In this document: positions 13,301 through 24,788 of the stretch, piece by piece
Layout of the letters: every line of letters begins with the position of its first letter
Position numbering within the stretch: the stretch's first letter is position 1
From: Nephromyces sp. MM_2019
Lineage: Eukaryota > Apicomplexa > Aconoidasida > Nephromycida
Reading direction: 5' to 3'
Assembly (NCBI GenBank): GCA_015657535.1
Contig: JADHZB010001741.1
Location: 23,093 to 87,092 of the forward strand
DNA: 64,000 bases
Program-made: the position numbers and the translations under genes
The notes under the pieces: generated by a model
Seen by the model: only the letters and a program-made list of their open reading frames with translations
Told to the model about the DNA's origin: nothing
Databases searched by the model: none

Positions 13301-14445
13301 GTTACGCACCTCATACTGATATAAAAACTAGTAAATTTTACCAAAAAAAGCCTTGAATATACGAGTCATATCTACTCCCCATCCGAAACCTCGAATCGCT
13401 CAACAAAACACACACACAAAACGTGATAAACTCCCCAAAACGCAAGAAAAACTGATATCTCCCCAAGCTCACCTTGCTCATCTTCATCTGCAACAGAACT
13501 AAACTGCCTTTTCCACCACAAATTGTAGATATCATCATCGGCTACGCTATCTACTCGTTTATCAGCGAGATTTCCACACACATCACCCCCAGATTCAATG
13601 CCGTAAGGCCCCAAAGAACTCACACTCGACTGCCTCCCATTGCTCAAAAGGGAGGGGTATCTGTACTCGACTGCAATCAGCGCCTTCCTCTTCTTTGAAA
13701 CAGCTTCTTTTGCAGGTACCAAGCCTCCGTGTATTCCATCATCTGCAGGATCAGAGGGCAAAGCAGGGCTCGTATTAATCGCTTCTTTCGTAGCCTTAGT
13801 GCCTCCAAATTTGGCTCTTTGCAGCCACAAGCAGGTCTGATCGATTTGCCTCCATTCTGTGGTAATCTTCAGTTTTTTCGATGCCCTTACAGTGGTGGTT
13901 AAAGATTGCCTAGAGGCTGAAGATGCCTGGTGAGGAGCACGAGATTGACTCAGTGAAGCATTTCCATCGGAGCTGAGTGGCCCTATGTTCTCATAATGCA
14001 CATGCCCCTCCTGATCATTGATAGAGCCATTTGTTCCAATGCCACTGCTGCACGCCATCCCATTGTTTAGTGGCAATGTGAGATCAGGAGGAATGGCAGT
14101 TGCATCTTCTTGGGAATCACACTCATTACTCGATAGAGGCCCACGAAAAGAATTCAGATTAGGACTATTTACTAGATTAAACGAAGGGGAAGAAGAGCCT
14201 AGCTTAAGGCTTGAGGAGGCAGCATAGTTTGAAGCTACGCTGAATGTCTCACTTTCTTTCTTACCTTCCACAGGTTGGGAAGATGATGCAGCACTGCCGG
14301 ATACGGAATAAAGCCTAGAGACAGAAGATGCTTCTGTCTCTCTCTTAGACGATAAAGCTGAGCAAGAAGGATGCAACTGAGGCTGCATAGGATAAAGAAA
14401 ATCGAGCATAGCAAAGCTCCGGTTATATCTTTTTGTGTTGTTCAT
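1..14445 (-). CDS. TAF1: TFIID subunit TAF1-like protein (3' end beyond left edge)
   Basis: TAF1 is the largest TFIID subunit, a nuclear scaffold that places TBP at Pol II promoters. The exons, in sense order, are 14445-13473, 13097-12851, 11849-11756, 10792-10260, 9252-9054, 8328-8280, 7858-7648, 6481-6284, 5987-5837, 5542-5335, 4581-4324, 3423-3189, 2526-2351, 1503-1242 and probably 326-205. From 10792 to 1242 every junction is GT-AG and phase-consistent. The conserved central TAF1 domain (DUF3591) appears in order: RFHRPDF (5.5 kb), LLEYVEQFPLLLSNIGM (4.4 kb), ENNLFKAPIY (3.3 kb), VGQAEPKIEVPSPDSK (2.4 kb) and RRLIRPEVVCAL...AAQQRL (1.3 kb). The first exon is Ser-rich and preceded by an in-frame stop, so ATG 14445 is the likely start. 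The link 12851 to 11849 is unresolved, and an open stretch at 11340-11189 may be another exon. The C-terminal part, where bromodomains would lie, is outside the window. The 13.1-14.4 kb exons carry no diagnostic motif and could be a separate gene. Confidence 0.85.
1661..2126. repeat. 20-bp minisatellite, about 23 copies, in a TAF1 intron
   Basis: The unit is exactly 20 bp (TGTGTGCAGATGCGTTGCTG and variants), tiled without gaps from 1661 to 2120 plus a partial copy. Four variants recur. The one with ATACATTTCTG is always followed by the one with GACATGTTGCTG, so variants are arranged in higher-order blocks. It lies in the intron between the exons at 2351 and 1503. Because 20 is not a multiple of three, spurious long ORFs arise on both strands. 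Confidence 0.97.
4271..4312. repeat. (CA)n microsatellite next to a TAF1 splice donor
   Basis: This is an almost pure CA run on the plus strand, so TG on the TAF1 sense strand. It begins about 10 nt inside the intron that follows the exon at 4581-4324, immediately after the GTAAGC donor. Confidence 0.9.
6690..6935. repeat. CA-rich simple-sequence block in TAF1 intron
   Basis: Degenerate CA, CACTCA and CACCCA runs fill this part of the intron between the exons at 7648 and 6481. The other half of the same intron (7410-7640) is TG-rich on the same strand, including a pure (TG) run at 7412-7437. Confidence 0.8.
8073..8188. repeat. diverged direct repeat, about 78-bp period
   Basis: A segment of about 38 bp containing ACCTAATAGAGCAGCCAACA occurs at 8073-8110 and again at 8151-8188. 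It lies in the TAF1 intron just downstream (sense) of the 8328-8280 exon. Confidence 0.85.
8617..8902. repeat. 8-bp minisatellite (CCCACTCA/CCCACTCT), about 36 copies
   Basis: The octamer CCCACTCW is repeated without interruption. The only variation is A or T at the last position, giving a two-letter string along the array. It sits in the TAF1 intron between the exons ending at 9054 and starting at 8328. On the sense strand it reads as a purine-rich GAGTGGG array. Confidence 0.96.
12306..12420. repeat. TG-rich tract
   Basis: This is a GTGTGTG/GTGCATG-rich stretch in the long TAF1 intron between 12851 and 11849. It accounts for the overlapping open frames seen there on both strands. Confidence 0.8.
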
Positions 14446-17400
14446 AGTTGCGGGAGGGCGGAGTAAGCAGTCAACATTGGAATTTTAGTTGAACTGAGAG
14501 GGTTAAACGGGAAGCGAGTGTTTCAGCTGTGAAGCGCAGGATAAGCTCTTCTAATATAATATAATCATAAATATTTCCTCTTGATGATGAGATCCAAAGT
14601 TGGATATTGGATGAATTTCAGAAGAGATAGAAGATGATGAGGTGGCGGTAGGAGTTTGTAACACCCAGTGGGGATCAGCAGTGTGGGAGATATACAAGGC
14701 ACTGTCGGCTTCACAAGGTTACAGAGATGCAGCAAAGACAGAGTGACTAAACCTCATCAAACAAAGAGCTTCCGCCTAAAGAATTTTCTGTGTGTTGTGT
14801 GCGAAATCCGTAACACACACATAATAAGCAAGTTGGATGGCGCACATTATATATATATTTGAATGAACATACACGCACGCCCATCAGAAGAAGCATTAAA
14901 CTCCCTTTAAGAGACTTTCATACTGCTCTTGATCATTTGATCACAAAGAAGATGAGACTTTGCATAGCTGCATAGAAAATGCACAAAACTTCCACATTAT
15001 TCGTCAGCCAGGCCATGTCAAGTTCAGCTACCGAATAGCAGCCATTTTGAAAAGAAATAGTCATGGAAAAGAGATGTAAACAGAGCTACTTCACTGAGAA
15101 AGAAGATAGTCAGCATCATTTAAGGCGACTGAAGAAGCTGAGAGTGAGGCAACCGGAACTGAAGGTGTGTATTAAATTGCCGCCCGGTGGCAGAAGGCAT
15201 GAAGACTGGGAGGAAGTACATGAAACAGTAATTTCATTGAATCCTAAAAAATCCCGATATTTCTCCTCCTTCTTCCTCAATTTTTCGGTTTAATGCCCAT
15301 ACTGCTATTGCCCCAGACAACTTAAAACAAAACGAGGAAATATTGAGAAAAATTAGTTTTTAAACTCAAAACAGCAGCGGTTTGCATCTTCCTCATTGCT
15401 AAAAACCAAAAATCTCCCCGTAACGGATTAGACTAAGTACCAGCTGTGGTCTGTTGTCTTTGTCAGATGATGGTTGCTGCTTTTCAAACCAATTAAAACT
15501 CTAGGGAAAACTTAAAGATGGCAGGAATTTGGATCCCCGACCAGAGGCGGGAAGACTATTGCGCAGTAGCACGATGCGGAAACGAGCTAGTGAAGTTCGG
15601 CAGGAAGTTTTTAAAAATTAGGGAAAAGATAGTTGCTACCGTGCTGTGTTAGGGAAGAGTGTTGTTAAGATAGTTGCTAGCGAATCACACTAGGGAAGAT
15701 TATCGTTAACATAGTCGCTATTAAGTCCCACTAATCCTTCTACTGTGCTGCAACACACTCTTTGATTGCTGAGAACTTAGTCACCCGCAAGAAGCAGTCG
15801 ATATACAACGCCATAGAAGTCATTATTATGCGTATTTTACCCTAAAAGTGTGAATCAAGCTTTGCTTAACTTCAGTAAAGCTTGTGTGCAAAGTTGAGCA
15901 CGATGAACTGTGATTGAGGTGAGAGCTTGATAATAGGCTCAAGAGCAGAGAAAACCTCCCTATATTTATTCAGTACAGGGGAGAGCAAGCCCTGAAGGTT
16001 CTACCATTCGATAAGTGATGTCTATATGATTGAGGGTGTTAAATTAGGGTTAAGCCAGCGAGTTTTTAGCTATCTGCTACAGAAAGGAATAAATTAGCTA
16101 CTTTATGGCATCGAAATTTGGAGGTGGATTGATAAGTATAATAGGTCTGAATAGCGGTATATAAAGCATTATAATATCTTTGAATAGAGGCAGATAAAGC
16201 ATTACAACACCAGCTAATCTACATAAACCGCTACAATACCTTCAAGCTAATCTACGTAAGCTATCACAATTCCTTTGAATAGAGGTGTTCAAACCCTTCT
16301 AAAGCCCGTGAAAAATAGCGGTGTGGGATCTTCTAATGCAGGCAGCTTCTTCCAACAGTGAGTGCTAGAAACACAATGCTTCATCCACAACAGCATTATG
16401 AGAAAAACACACGATTCATTCCATTGTCGCATCCACCTAGTTCAAACAGCATGACACAGCCCCAAATACAAAGCTAGCAACATGGTGAAGCGGTTTGATC
16501 TCATATAATCCAAGGGAATTCACAGTACTGGTCGGTTGCGTGAGCTTCACTACTACTCTGCATTGGATGTAGCTGGCTGCATTCATGATAAGTTATATAT
16601 TGCCATCTTCCGCTTGCTAGTTTTCATTTGGCACAAGTGAAAAAAGGCAAAACTCTAACATTAGCTCTTTTTTGACATTCTTATTGAAGATGTTTTACGC
16701 ATTTGCAAACAGGAAGCATTAAAGTGAAAATTTGAGGATTCTGCCTTCACACAAGTGCTCATGTACGAGAGCACACATACAAAAGTACGCAAACAAATGC
16801 ACACGCATACACACAAATGCATAATCACATCCACACACACACGCACATTTATTCACACATGAGATCTCCTACGTCCTTGCTGCACCCAAAGATTTTCCTT
16901 CTAGGAGATGTTTGCACACAAGCTTTCTCAAGCTGCTAACCTCAAGCTACCAAGAAATAGAGCTATTTTGAATCATAACTTTTTTTATTTTGGATCCAGA
17001 TTCTGCATCTCTCAGCGCATAGAATTGATTTTTCATACACTCTGGATACCACCTTAAGCACACAAGCCACTTTGGTGTAGATAGCAAGTCATTCATTTCT
17101 TTTTGGGTGCTTCTTAAGTAGAAAAAGCAGCAAGCAATCACTCGCAGCATTCGAGCAGCCTAATGCCCCAGCGATTACTTGCGGCAAGGAATCCGAGTAG
17201 GTCGAAAAGCGAGAAAATCAGGCTAGAACTCGTAAATTACCATCCATAGCTTAACCTTCCCGAATTAATCAGTATGAGCCTACGACACACTTCCTCAGAG
17301 TATACAACGGCTACCGCTTCATGTCTTCTCAAAATATGCGATCGTTTAGCCTATACGAAGCGCTAGTAGGCTTCCCTGTATCAACATGTTTAGTCACTTT

Positions 17401-18080
17401 ACAGGTTCATTTCTAAGGCGCCTTTGATATAATCCTTTCCCCCTCCAACCCTCGCTGAAGGATGTACATACAGCACACAGCACCTAAATTTTTTTCGAAA
17501 CCAGGAGTTTCACCTTCCCAGGCACCACACAAACAATCTGGTAGCTCTAAACCTTACGGCAACCGACTTTTAACAGTCTCCAGTTTCAACCGTTTTGCAT
17601 TGAAAGACACCTTTTTGAGGGGCTCCCGGGGAAGGAAGGCTTTCTCCTAGAACTTTCAGTGTCTTTTTCAGCATTTCCCAGTGGTTTTGTGGGGATTTTT
17701 TGCATCTTTTGAGGATGAAAGCTTCAGGCTGAAGACTGGATTTCGTGAAGATTCAAATTACCTCGCAGCCTTCACTTTATGACTGTGTGGGTGTAGTTTA
17801 GAGACAAATGTGGGTTTACACACACTGAAATCTTCTGGATGATAAACGCCAAGGCGTGCAGGCGTGAGTAGCAGAGAGAATTCTCCCAGGATAGTTGCAA
17901 CAACCTAAATTTGGAAGCAACTGAATACGATTCAAAGTTTTAGCTGCCCACACCAATTGGAGTGAGCAGTAACATTCTCGTAGACTAGCATAGTCTACAC
18001 TACTCTCAAGGCCGCATCATGTTCCTTAAAACCTCATCCAAGATCAAGCTAGCAGATCTAAGCCACCCCAAACCCCCACC
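14446..18080. other. intergenic, TAF1 upstream region; no confident gene
   Basis: This stretch lies between the TAF1 start and the end of the next minus-strand gene. It has few TG/CA runs, apart from a CA patch near 16770-16860. A 76-codon plus-strand open frame at 15063-15293 is Lys/Arg/Glu-rich and has no recognisable motif. I see no convincing splice chain on either strand. The TAF1 promoter should lie near 14450-14700, but I cannot point to a specific element. Confidence 0.4.
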
Positions 18081-19613
18081 GTACTTCACACCCTGAAAAT
18101 CTACCATAGCACATACTTCATAGCTCTATACAAGATTTGCTTATGAAGCTCAATGGCCAGCTCCGCCAAGTCCGCATAGGCTACCAAAATTTTCTGCGGC
18201 AAGTACCACCTCGCAACAAGGGGAAATTTTCCAGTAATCTGGCACAGAAAAGTACGCATATTCCCGGGTACATACGCGATTTCTGGCGCAACTTCATATT
18301 AAAAACCGTAAAAACGACAAAAACACCTCTCAATCGATCCTAAAAACGCATTGCGATTCGCTTCATCAAAAGTACTGACAGAAGCCGGCGCGTTGAGACA
18401 TGTGCCCTCGATATGCAGAAAACCAATGAACCGACTCAGAAGTTGAACTACAGCTGTAAAGTCTTCGGATAAACTCTTGCCAGCGGAGTAATACAAGCAA
18501 GCGATACGGGCATACAAACTGAGTCCCTGTGGAGTAACACAAAACGACGCCAGTAATCACAAGCAGGAGATAATCTACCGGGAGAGCTGAGTACGCTGGT
18601 CATCTAAAGTTACAAACCTCTATATTTTTAAATGAGTGCGAAAAGCAACTCTTTTGCTGCGCTCCTTTAACACCTACATGATACTTTAACCTAGCTCACT
18701 CCCAGGATCACCCTGAAATCACCAAAGCCCTACTGGTGTAGCTTCATTACCCCACAGCTTTTAACCTCTACGCAACACTCCAAGTTGCCAACACAAAACC
18801 CAATCGCTACCAAGTAAACATGGAAGCTTGAGCAATCTCACTCCAACTCCTCGTATATATATTAATAGCAGGTAATCAAATTCAACGCATATGGCAAATA
18901 CGCGGGGGTGACATCACTCACCAAGAAGTTAATATTCATCGCATCAAGCACACAGCATCGAGCCCTGAAAGCCACAACTATCATCCAAATGGAGTGACAC
19001 AACAAACGTATGGAGGGAGCACCTCAGACGACGGCAGAGGCACACTCGTATAATACCCAACCAGGACTTCCCATTGCCCAACAAGCTGCTAGCACCATAA
19101 ATTAAAAAAAGGCTCCTAGTTGAAAAATACCGGTTGGATTGACGCAACCAGCAATATTGCACAATTCTCCAAGAGTTAACATATTGAAAAATACTGGTGT
19201 TTTACTGCTACTAAACACATGGAACTAAAATAAACACTCATTATACAAATAAACTTAATACAACCAATTAGTTGTGTGCTAACAGCGCATAATGCAACAG
19301 AGCTATTTGCAATTCAACGCCAGGATATCAGTCCCTTTGCGATTCAGAGAATTTTCCTACTTAACCTGTAACAGTGAAAAAACAACGCAAGAAAATGGAT
19401 CAAGTGCAATACTAACAGGTAGTTGGCGAATGGGAAGAAAAAAATCTAAAACCTACAGTTAATGCATTAAAATCAAATTTCTGCTTAAGGAGTACAAAAT
19501 TAAGTAACTAGGCGGGTAAAATTCCTACAAGCTGTGTGTTTTGGAGTGCTGCAAAACTGGTTACATCCTAGAAAACGGCCTTGGTGCGCCTGAATACAAT
19601 AATACGTGCTCAT
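18081..19613 (-). CDS. unrecognised helical protein, multi-exon
   Basis: I do not recognise this protein. Four exons join with GT-AG junctions and matching phases: 19613-19565 (ATG at 19613), 19193-19131, 19022-18922 and 18526-18327. The product is rich in hydrophobic helices, for example RLLCHSIWMIVVAFRA and YARIACLYYSAGKSLS. A further exon lies at about 18260-18100 and encodes stretches such as KFPLVARWYLPQKILVAYAD and AIELHKQILYRAMK. Its phase does not follow directly from the 18327 donor, so an alternative donor near 18375 or a missed exon is needed. The gene ends near 18081-18100, at a stop just beyond that exon. The helical pattern loosely recalls FASTK/heptatricopeptide organelle RNA-binding repeats, but I have no diagnostic motif. 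Intron lengths here are 108 to 395 nt and free of TG/CA runs. Confidence 0.55.
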
Positions 19614-19989
19614 GGTCGCATCATGCACTTGCACGAAAGCACGACACTTGGGTAACATGAGGAAAAGATGTCACACGGATACAAGGCTTAGGAAAATACT
19701 GTCGCCCTTAATGAGTTAAGCCTACTACTCAATTAGGAGATGAAAAAAAAGATATACCTTCAGCACCTACGGCAGCTAATTCATTCAGCAAAAATATCAA
19801 GATGTATAGCGCATTGGATTAAGTGATAAGTTAATTGCTTACGCGGTAAAGGTAAGCAATTTACTACAAAAAAAGAAACAGAAAAACTCAAGGCTAAGTT
19901 CTAAGACAGAGGCAGCTTAAGCTCACATATAATTACATAACGACGTCGCAAATCAACACATTCCAAGTCAAAACCAGAATTAGTTTAAA

Positions 19990-21363
19990 TCAATTCTTAC
20001 TTCCTCTATAAGTGGAAAAGCTGTAGGGGCTTAACAAAATAGGGACATGGTGGTGCTCCTCGGGGTTGAAGACCTCGAATGTGATCTGCACTTCCGGGAA
20101 AAAGGCCTTCGTGTTAATCTTCGCATAGTAGGCTCCAGTATCAAAGGAAATGCGATATATACCGGCTTGGAGCTGCAGGCAAGAATGATTATTTAAGGAA
20201 GAAAAAGATAGAAATAGCAAATTAAGCCTAAAACACTTTTAATTGAAATGGTATAGGAATAAAAGAGGAACCGAAGGCATACTGCATCATTAGCTTAGAA
20301 TTTAACAAAAAAAAGGACTTTATTTATTATAATATAAAATACATCGCACTTCACAATGGAAACCAAAACATCTCACACACAATCTTGAAACATAAATTTA
20401 GGATAAATTTCAGCCAGCAAAAAGGCAATCACAAAAGCCCAAATCATACTATGCTATACTCCAAATAAATCCCAATGACAAGCAGTAGTAACAAGAACTT
20501 CATAAATGGAGACTTGTGAAGTGCCATGTACGTACACTCAGCCATCCACATGAAAAAGCCATACTTTAGGTGGTAATCCATTGCAAATTAACTTCAGAAT
20601 AAGTTATGTGCCTGCCTACTCTTACCCTCATACTAATCGAAACAAAAAAAACAAGGCCACGCATTACACAATTTCAAGACTTACAGGCTTTGTCCCCTGG
20701 ATTTCGCGAATCCTTCCTGAACGGCGATAAAAGAAGAGAAAATCATAAAAATCTCCTTCTCAAGCTTTAATGTAGCAACCTACAGCAAAAAAGATAATCC
20801 TACAGACATCTATCTCGTTTCAAATTTCTGTTCAAAACTTCTTGACCAGGTATCACTAAAGTCAACCGCTAAGCGCAAACACATCGACAAGTTCCCATAC
20901 CTCAAGATACTTCAACTAAAATCACGACTCAAGCTCTTGAACTCAATCAGCTACTTATCCTTCAATCTACATCTATCGTAGAATGTCATTGGAAAACTCT
21001 TCATCTGCTTTCTGAGTTCCCTCAGCCCTAGAGAGTTGAACCGCAAAGCTACATGAGTATAGCTCTTTCGCCAATAAAAACAAAAACGCAGCCCCAATGA
21101 AATCGTATGAATCAAAAATCAAGGTACATACTAACAGTGCAATCTACAATTCTCATCCAAAATATCTAAACATTTACCGATACCACAAAAAAAAGAAAAT
21201 ACCACTGTTAACACGCGAAATCTCCAATCTAACCATCAGAATCCGTAATTCCTTTTCCAAGAGGATCATAAATGCCGGATTCGTTTCTTTTCACCAACGT
21301 CACAGGGACGTTAGCGGCGGGGCGTCCCGCAGACGTGTCCAGGATATGCGTAGAAATTGCCAT
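19990..21363 (-). CDS. hiuH: 5-hydroxyisourate hydrolase (transthyretin-like)
   Basis: HIU hydrolase opens the ring of 5-hydroxyisourate, the product of urate oxidase, to give OHCU on the way to allantoin. Three exons, 21363-21234, 20716-20685 and 20172-19990, join in phases 1 and 0 to give 114 residues, the usual length of the family. The N-terminal signature STHILDTSAGRPA is present. The exon 1/2 junction creates DSDGR, and the C-terminus has FFPEVQITFEV, HHHVPILLSPYSF and the family-ending STYRGS, followed by two extra residues (KN). The usual catalytic residues are in place: His6, Arg45, the His before VP (residue 96), and the Arg/Ser of YRGS (110, 112). I see no N-terminal presequence or obvious C-terminal peroxisomal signal. 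Its introns (517 and 512 nt) lack TG/CA repeats. No other urate-pathway gene is recognisable in the window. Confidence 0.95.
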
Positions 21364-22538
21364 ATTTTTTCACCGGAGTAGTCTGCAATCAATCTAATTA
21401 TGTAAAATATTGACAAGTAACCGTAGTATGAAAGTTCTACAATCTCAGCCGACAGACTATCAACAGCCATCAACAAATTGACATAAAAAAAATGCAAAAC
21501 TACACGCTTAATTGCGCTAACTACTGAATACAAAGATACTACTTGCTCCTCAGCTTAAATATCTCTCAAAAAGCGGGGCAAAACAGCCGGCGTTTACTCA
21601 ACGTAAAACCAGGAATAGCATCGAGTAGGAAATCTTATAACTCTAACAACTAGGAGAAAATCGAAAATAAATGCAATTATTACTTTTGAACGTAAATATT
21701 TTTAATTTTTATGCAATGGCGTTGCCGGTATGCACTATGCCTTTCTCCGCCATTGAAAAAGCACATAGGAACTCCATGTCGCAACGCCTTCCAGAAGGCG
21801 CAACAGTCCAAATTATAAAAAAGGAGTCGCACTAACCAGGACCACAAGCAGATCCACTTTAACAATAAAAAATAATTTACCGGTAAGATTTCAGTTATTA
21901 AATTGGGTTTTTCAAGTAAATGAGCATGGATTTTTCTACTAACCGGAAGAAGAATCGTAGCACCACGAGCAAACATTCGCGAGCCAACGTTACGGAGATG
22001 GGTAGCAGACTACTTCCGCGAATGTGACTTTGGATGCAAGTTAAGCCACGAAAATTGCTACCCCCAAAAGATGAGAACACAATTTAACGCGTTACATCAG
22101 CTTTCATACACAGAATACTCCACCAAATGACTGCACAGAGGGGTGTTCACCCTCACAAAACCGATAACACTTAATAACTCTCCACTATAAACATGCCTGT
22201 ACATCTCACTTATCCAACGCTCAAGCACCAGGCAAATAATATATCCTCTACTCAGTACAAGCAAACTTGAAAAACTTGCTTGCACCTGCAAATGACCCAC
22301 TGGAAGAATTCAACTCGAATAAAAAAGTATTTCTACAAAGCAAATTTGATGAAATCCTTCAATCAAGAACGCAGCTTTTACCAATCGACATGCTTATCAT
22401 AGACCACCCACCACGACATTAAAAGCAAGCAAGTTCCCGCATACATCAATATCACACATACACTTCTTCCAAGCATATATCGCACGCCTGCCGCATACCT
22501 TTTTGAGTTTGAGTACTTCCTGACAGTTTTATACTGGA
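21364..22538. other. intergenic between two minus-strand genes
   Basis: This AT-rich stretch separates the HIU hydrolase start from the stop of the next minus-strand gene. It should contain the hydrolase promoter. I see no convincing exon or repeat. The open frames present are short and without coding character. Confidence 0.4.
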
Positions 22539-23013
22539 TTATAAGCATTTATTTATATTTGTGCCGTTGGTTTGAAGTTGTTCCTGAGCACTATTACCGT
22601 TTGCGAAGAACCAGCGCACGGCTCCATATGCCGTGGCCAATATGGCACACGACCAAGCTGATTACCCCCAGGGACATGATGGGGGGCCGAAGGCTTTGTC
22701 ACCGGGGAAATAGCGGCGCGCACTATCGAGAGGTGTGTAGGCACCCCTGTTATAGATATTGCACGTGCGGGCGCGACTGAAATCTTTCGGTACCTTAGGA
22801 GATTTAAGTCCAGTCGTAGAAGGCTTTCGCATGTATAGCTAGTACGTTGAAAACAGATGCTAGTGTGTGACAACAGGTTTCAGAGCGCGCTATAGATGCG
22901 CATTTACCATTTGCTTCAGCGCCTTTGTGCAGTGCTCAGGGAACCCCTCAGGGCACGGCACCCGAAGCGGGAACTTGACTTGAAAACCTCGCAGGTTGCA
23001 GGGGATATTGTCC
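22539..23013 (-). CDS. small one-TM protein, 3' exons (5' end unresolved)
   Basis: Three exons close in phase: 23013-22908, 22793-22703 and 22657-22539, ending at TAA 22539-22541. The middle intron boundary is supported by a change of reading frame. Each exon is open and protein-like only in the frame predicted by the splice, and the last intron is just 45 nt. The product includes GFQVKFPLRVPCPEGFPEH, NRGAYTPLDSARRYFPG and a hydrophobic segment ILATAYGAVRWFF near the C-terminus, which suggests a single membrane span. I do not recognise the family; a small organelle membrane subunit is one possibility. A preceding exon may end near 23070, but the start was not found. This stretch is more GC-rich than its surroundings. 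Confidence 0.6.
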
Positions 23014-24536
23014 CTTCAGCAGAGCTCTACAAGGGGTCTGCCCCTAAATCATCCCCGCACCACGAGCGACAGTATCACTTGCCCGGCAACACTAGCGTCT
23101 GCGAAATACAGCCTTTATAGCGAATGTATCACAATCAGGGGATAGTAAGATTACGCTCCTTGTTATTGATGCAAGAAATGAACAGCCGAATTCGAACATC
23201 TGTTGAGCGCATGTTCCAACTTTAATTTCACACAGCCATCAAGATTGTAACCTCTGTATATAGTACACAGATGTTCAGCTTCTATTCAAGTGCACCGCTT
23301 TAGAATGCCCCCACTACTAGAATTGAGTGGTAAAAATGCTGAATTGCGCAGTCCAGATTCTAGTTCTAGTAGAGAGAAAGTTACTGGTTCCTGTCTTGCG
23401 AATTTTTGCGTGGAAAAAATAAAGATGGGGGTATGTGTACATTAGAATGTAATTGCCAGTGGAACTAGAATAATGACTGAACTTTTCAAAGGCTGGGCCG
23501 GCCACTTTTCCGTTTTTGCTTTTTTACCACTTGTAGCTTTATCTTTGGTTACTACTAGGGGCAATGTTCGCGTATAAGTAGCGCGTGTGTGCAACAGTGT
23601 GTATACCAGGATTCGACAGGAGGTAAATTGATGGTTTGCAGCGTATGTTGGTAGCACTACAATCAATCATTTTGAGGATGGTCCAATGCAAATTATGCAG
23701 CAGAAAAGATGCACAAAATTGAGGAAATGCGTACTGGAAGTACATGGGCTTCTTTAGGGTACTCCGCGCATGTAAATGACACATTGGTTTACTGCAGAGA
23801 TACTGAATATCAATGACGTATGCGTCGTTTATTCAGAGGTACGTATGAGATTGTTTTATTGCACGAGGGCACTCGTGACAAAACGATAAAATTTGCATAT
23901 TTCTTTACATCGAAAGTATAAAAATTTACCAGAGTAAATGCTCAAAACAGCTGAGCTAGGGGTTTACTTATAACACTTGTGGGGGCACCCCATCTGCTGG
24001 CGAAATTCTGCGAATCTAGACCTGTTCACCTCATAATGCAAGTAAAAATGCTTAAGATGCTAGCTTGTAGGCACGGATTTCATTGTGTAATACATCACAA
24101 CCCCGTGGACTACATGCCAGAAAATGCAATGCCCTCTCTTTAGCTTAACCGGGAAGCTACGGCGAATGTGCTTGCAAGGGCATCGAACCCGGCTATAGCA
24201 TTTTCATTAATGCCAAAATGTACTAAATTCGCTTGTGATGAGCGAAATGTACCGCGTAAGGTGCACAGACAGGGCGTAAAAGCCATTGTTGGTGAATACA
24301 TTAAGACGCTAACCATCTACAGTGCATTGGAGCTTACGTAAAAGTTTTACAGCCCTAAAAGGGATGTTTTGCTTAGCTTTTTAAGTCGATAAACATGTGG
24401 AACTGCAGAAGATGCCTCCCGTCAGAATCTGTGACGTCTCCGAAAAAAGTATCCTAGCCGTCCTTTACGTTTTCTGGGTTTTATCGCCTCTTAGAAGTTA
24501 TAGGTAACCAACCACTCATTCAGACACATTAGTTTA

Positions 24537-24788
24537 GTGCTGCTATTATTTCACTTCTGCATCTGCTTGGTATTCTCGCTCGTTACTCAAAGCTTTTACG
24601 GAAGTATGCTGCTCGCATTACCCGAGTCGCCCTTGGTTACTGAGACGAAATATGAATATTTTCCATGTTGCGAAACCGTGCTGCTTGCCACCCGGGCAAT
24701 ATTACAGTGCAATTCCGCTTTGCGATTAAACTTCCAGCAATTAAGGGGTATGTGGGCAAAGCGAACCAGCAAGCGGGTATCCCAGTGA
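24537..24788 (+). CDS. hypothetical open frame, 83 codons
   Basis: This is an uninterrupted frame with a hydrophobic N-terminus (MLLLFHFCICLVFSLV) followed by a mixed hydrophilic segment ending AKRTSKRVSQ. It could be a secreted small protein or an exon with a donor near 24778. I see no homology signature, and an antisense frame overlaps it, so it may be chance. Confidence 0.2.
   Translation: MLLLFHFCICLVFSLVTQSFYGSMLLALPESPLVTETKYEYFPCCETVLLATRAILQCNSALRLNFQQLRGMWAKRTSKRVSQ

Noticed and set aside
22553..22873. 106-codon minus-strand frame
   Set aside because: It overlaps the two 3' exons of the 22.5-23.0 kb gene in a different frame. The spliced frame is far more protein-like and ends in a stop.
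24145..24195. tRNA-like T-loop (GGGTTCGATGCCC on the minus strand)
   Set aside because: No acceptor stem, D-arm or anticodon arm could be formed around it. No tRNA or rRNA gene was found in the window.
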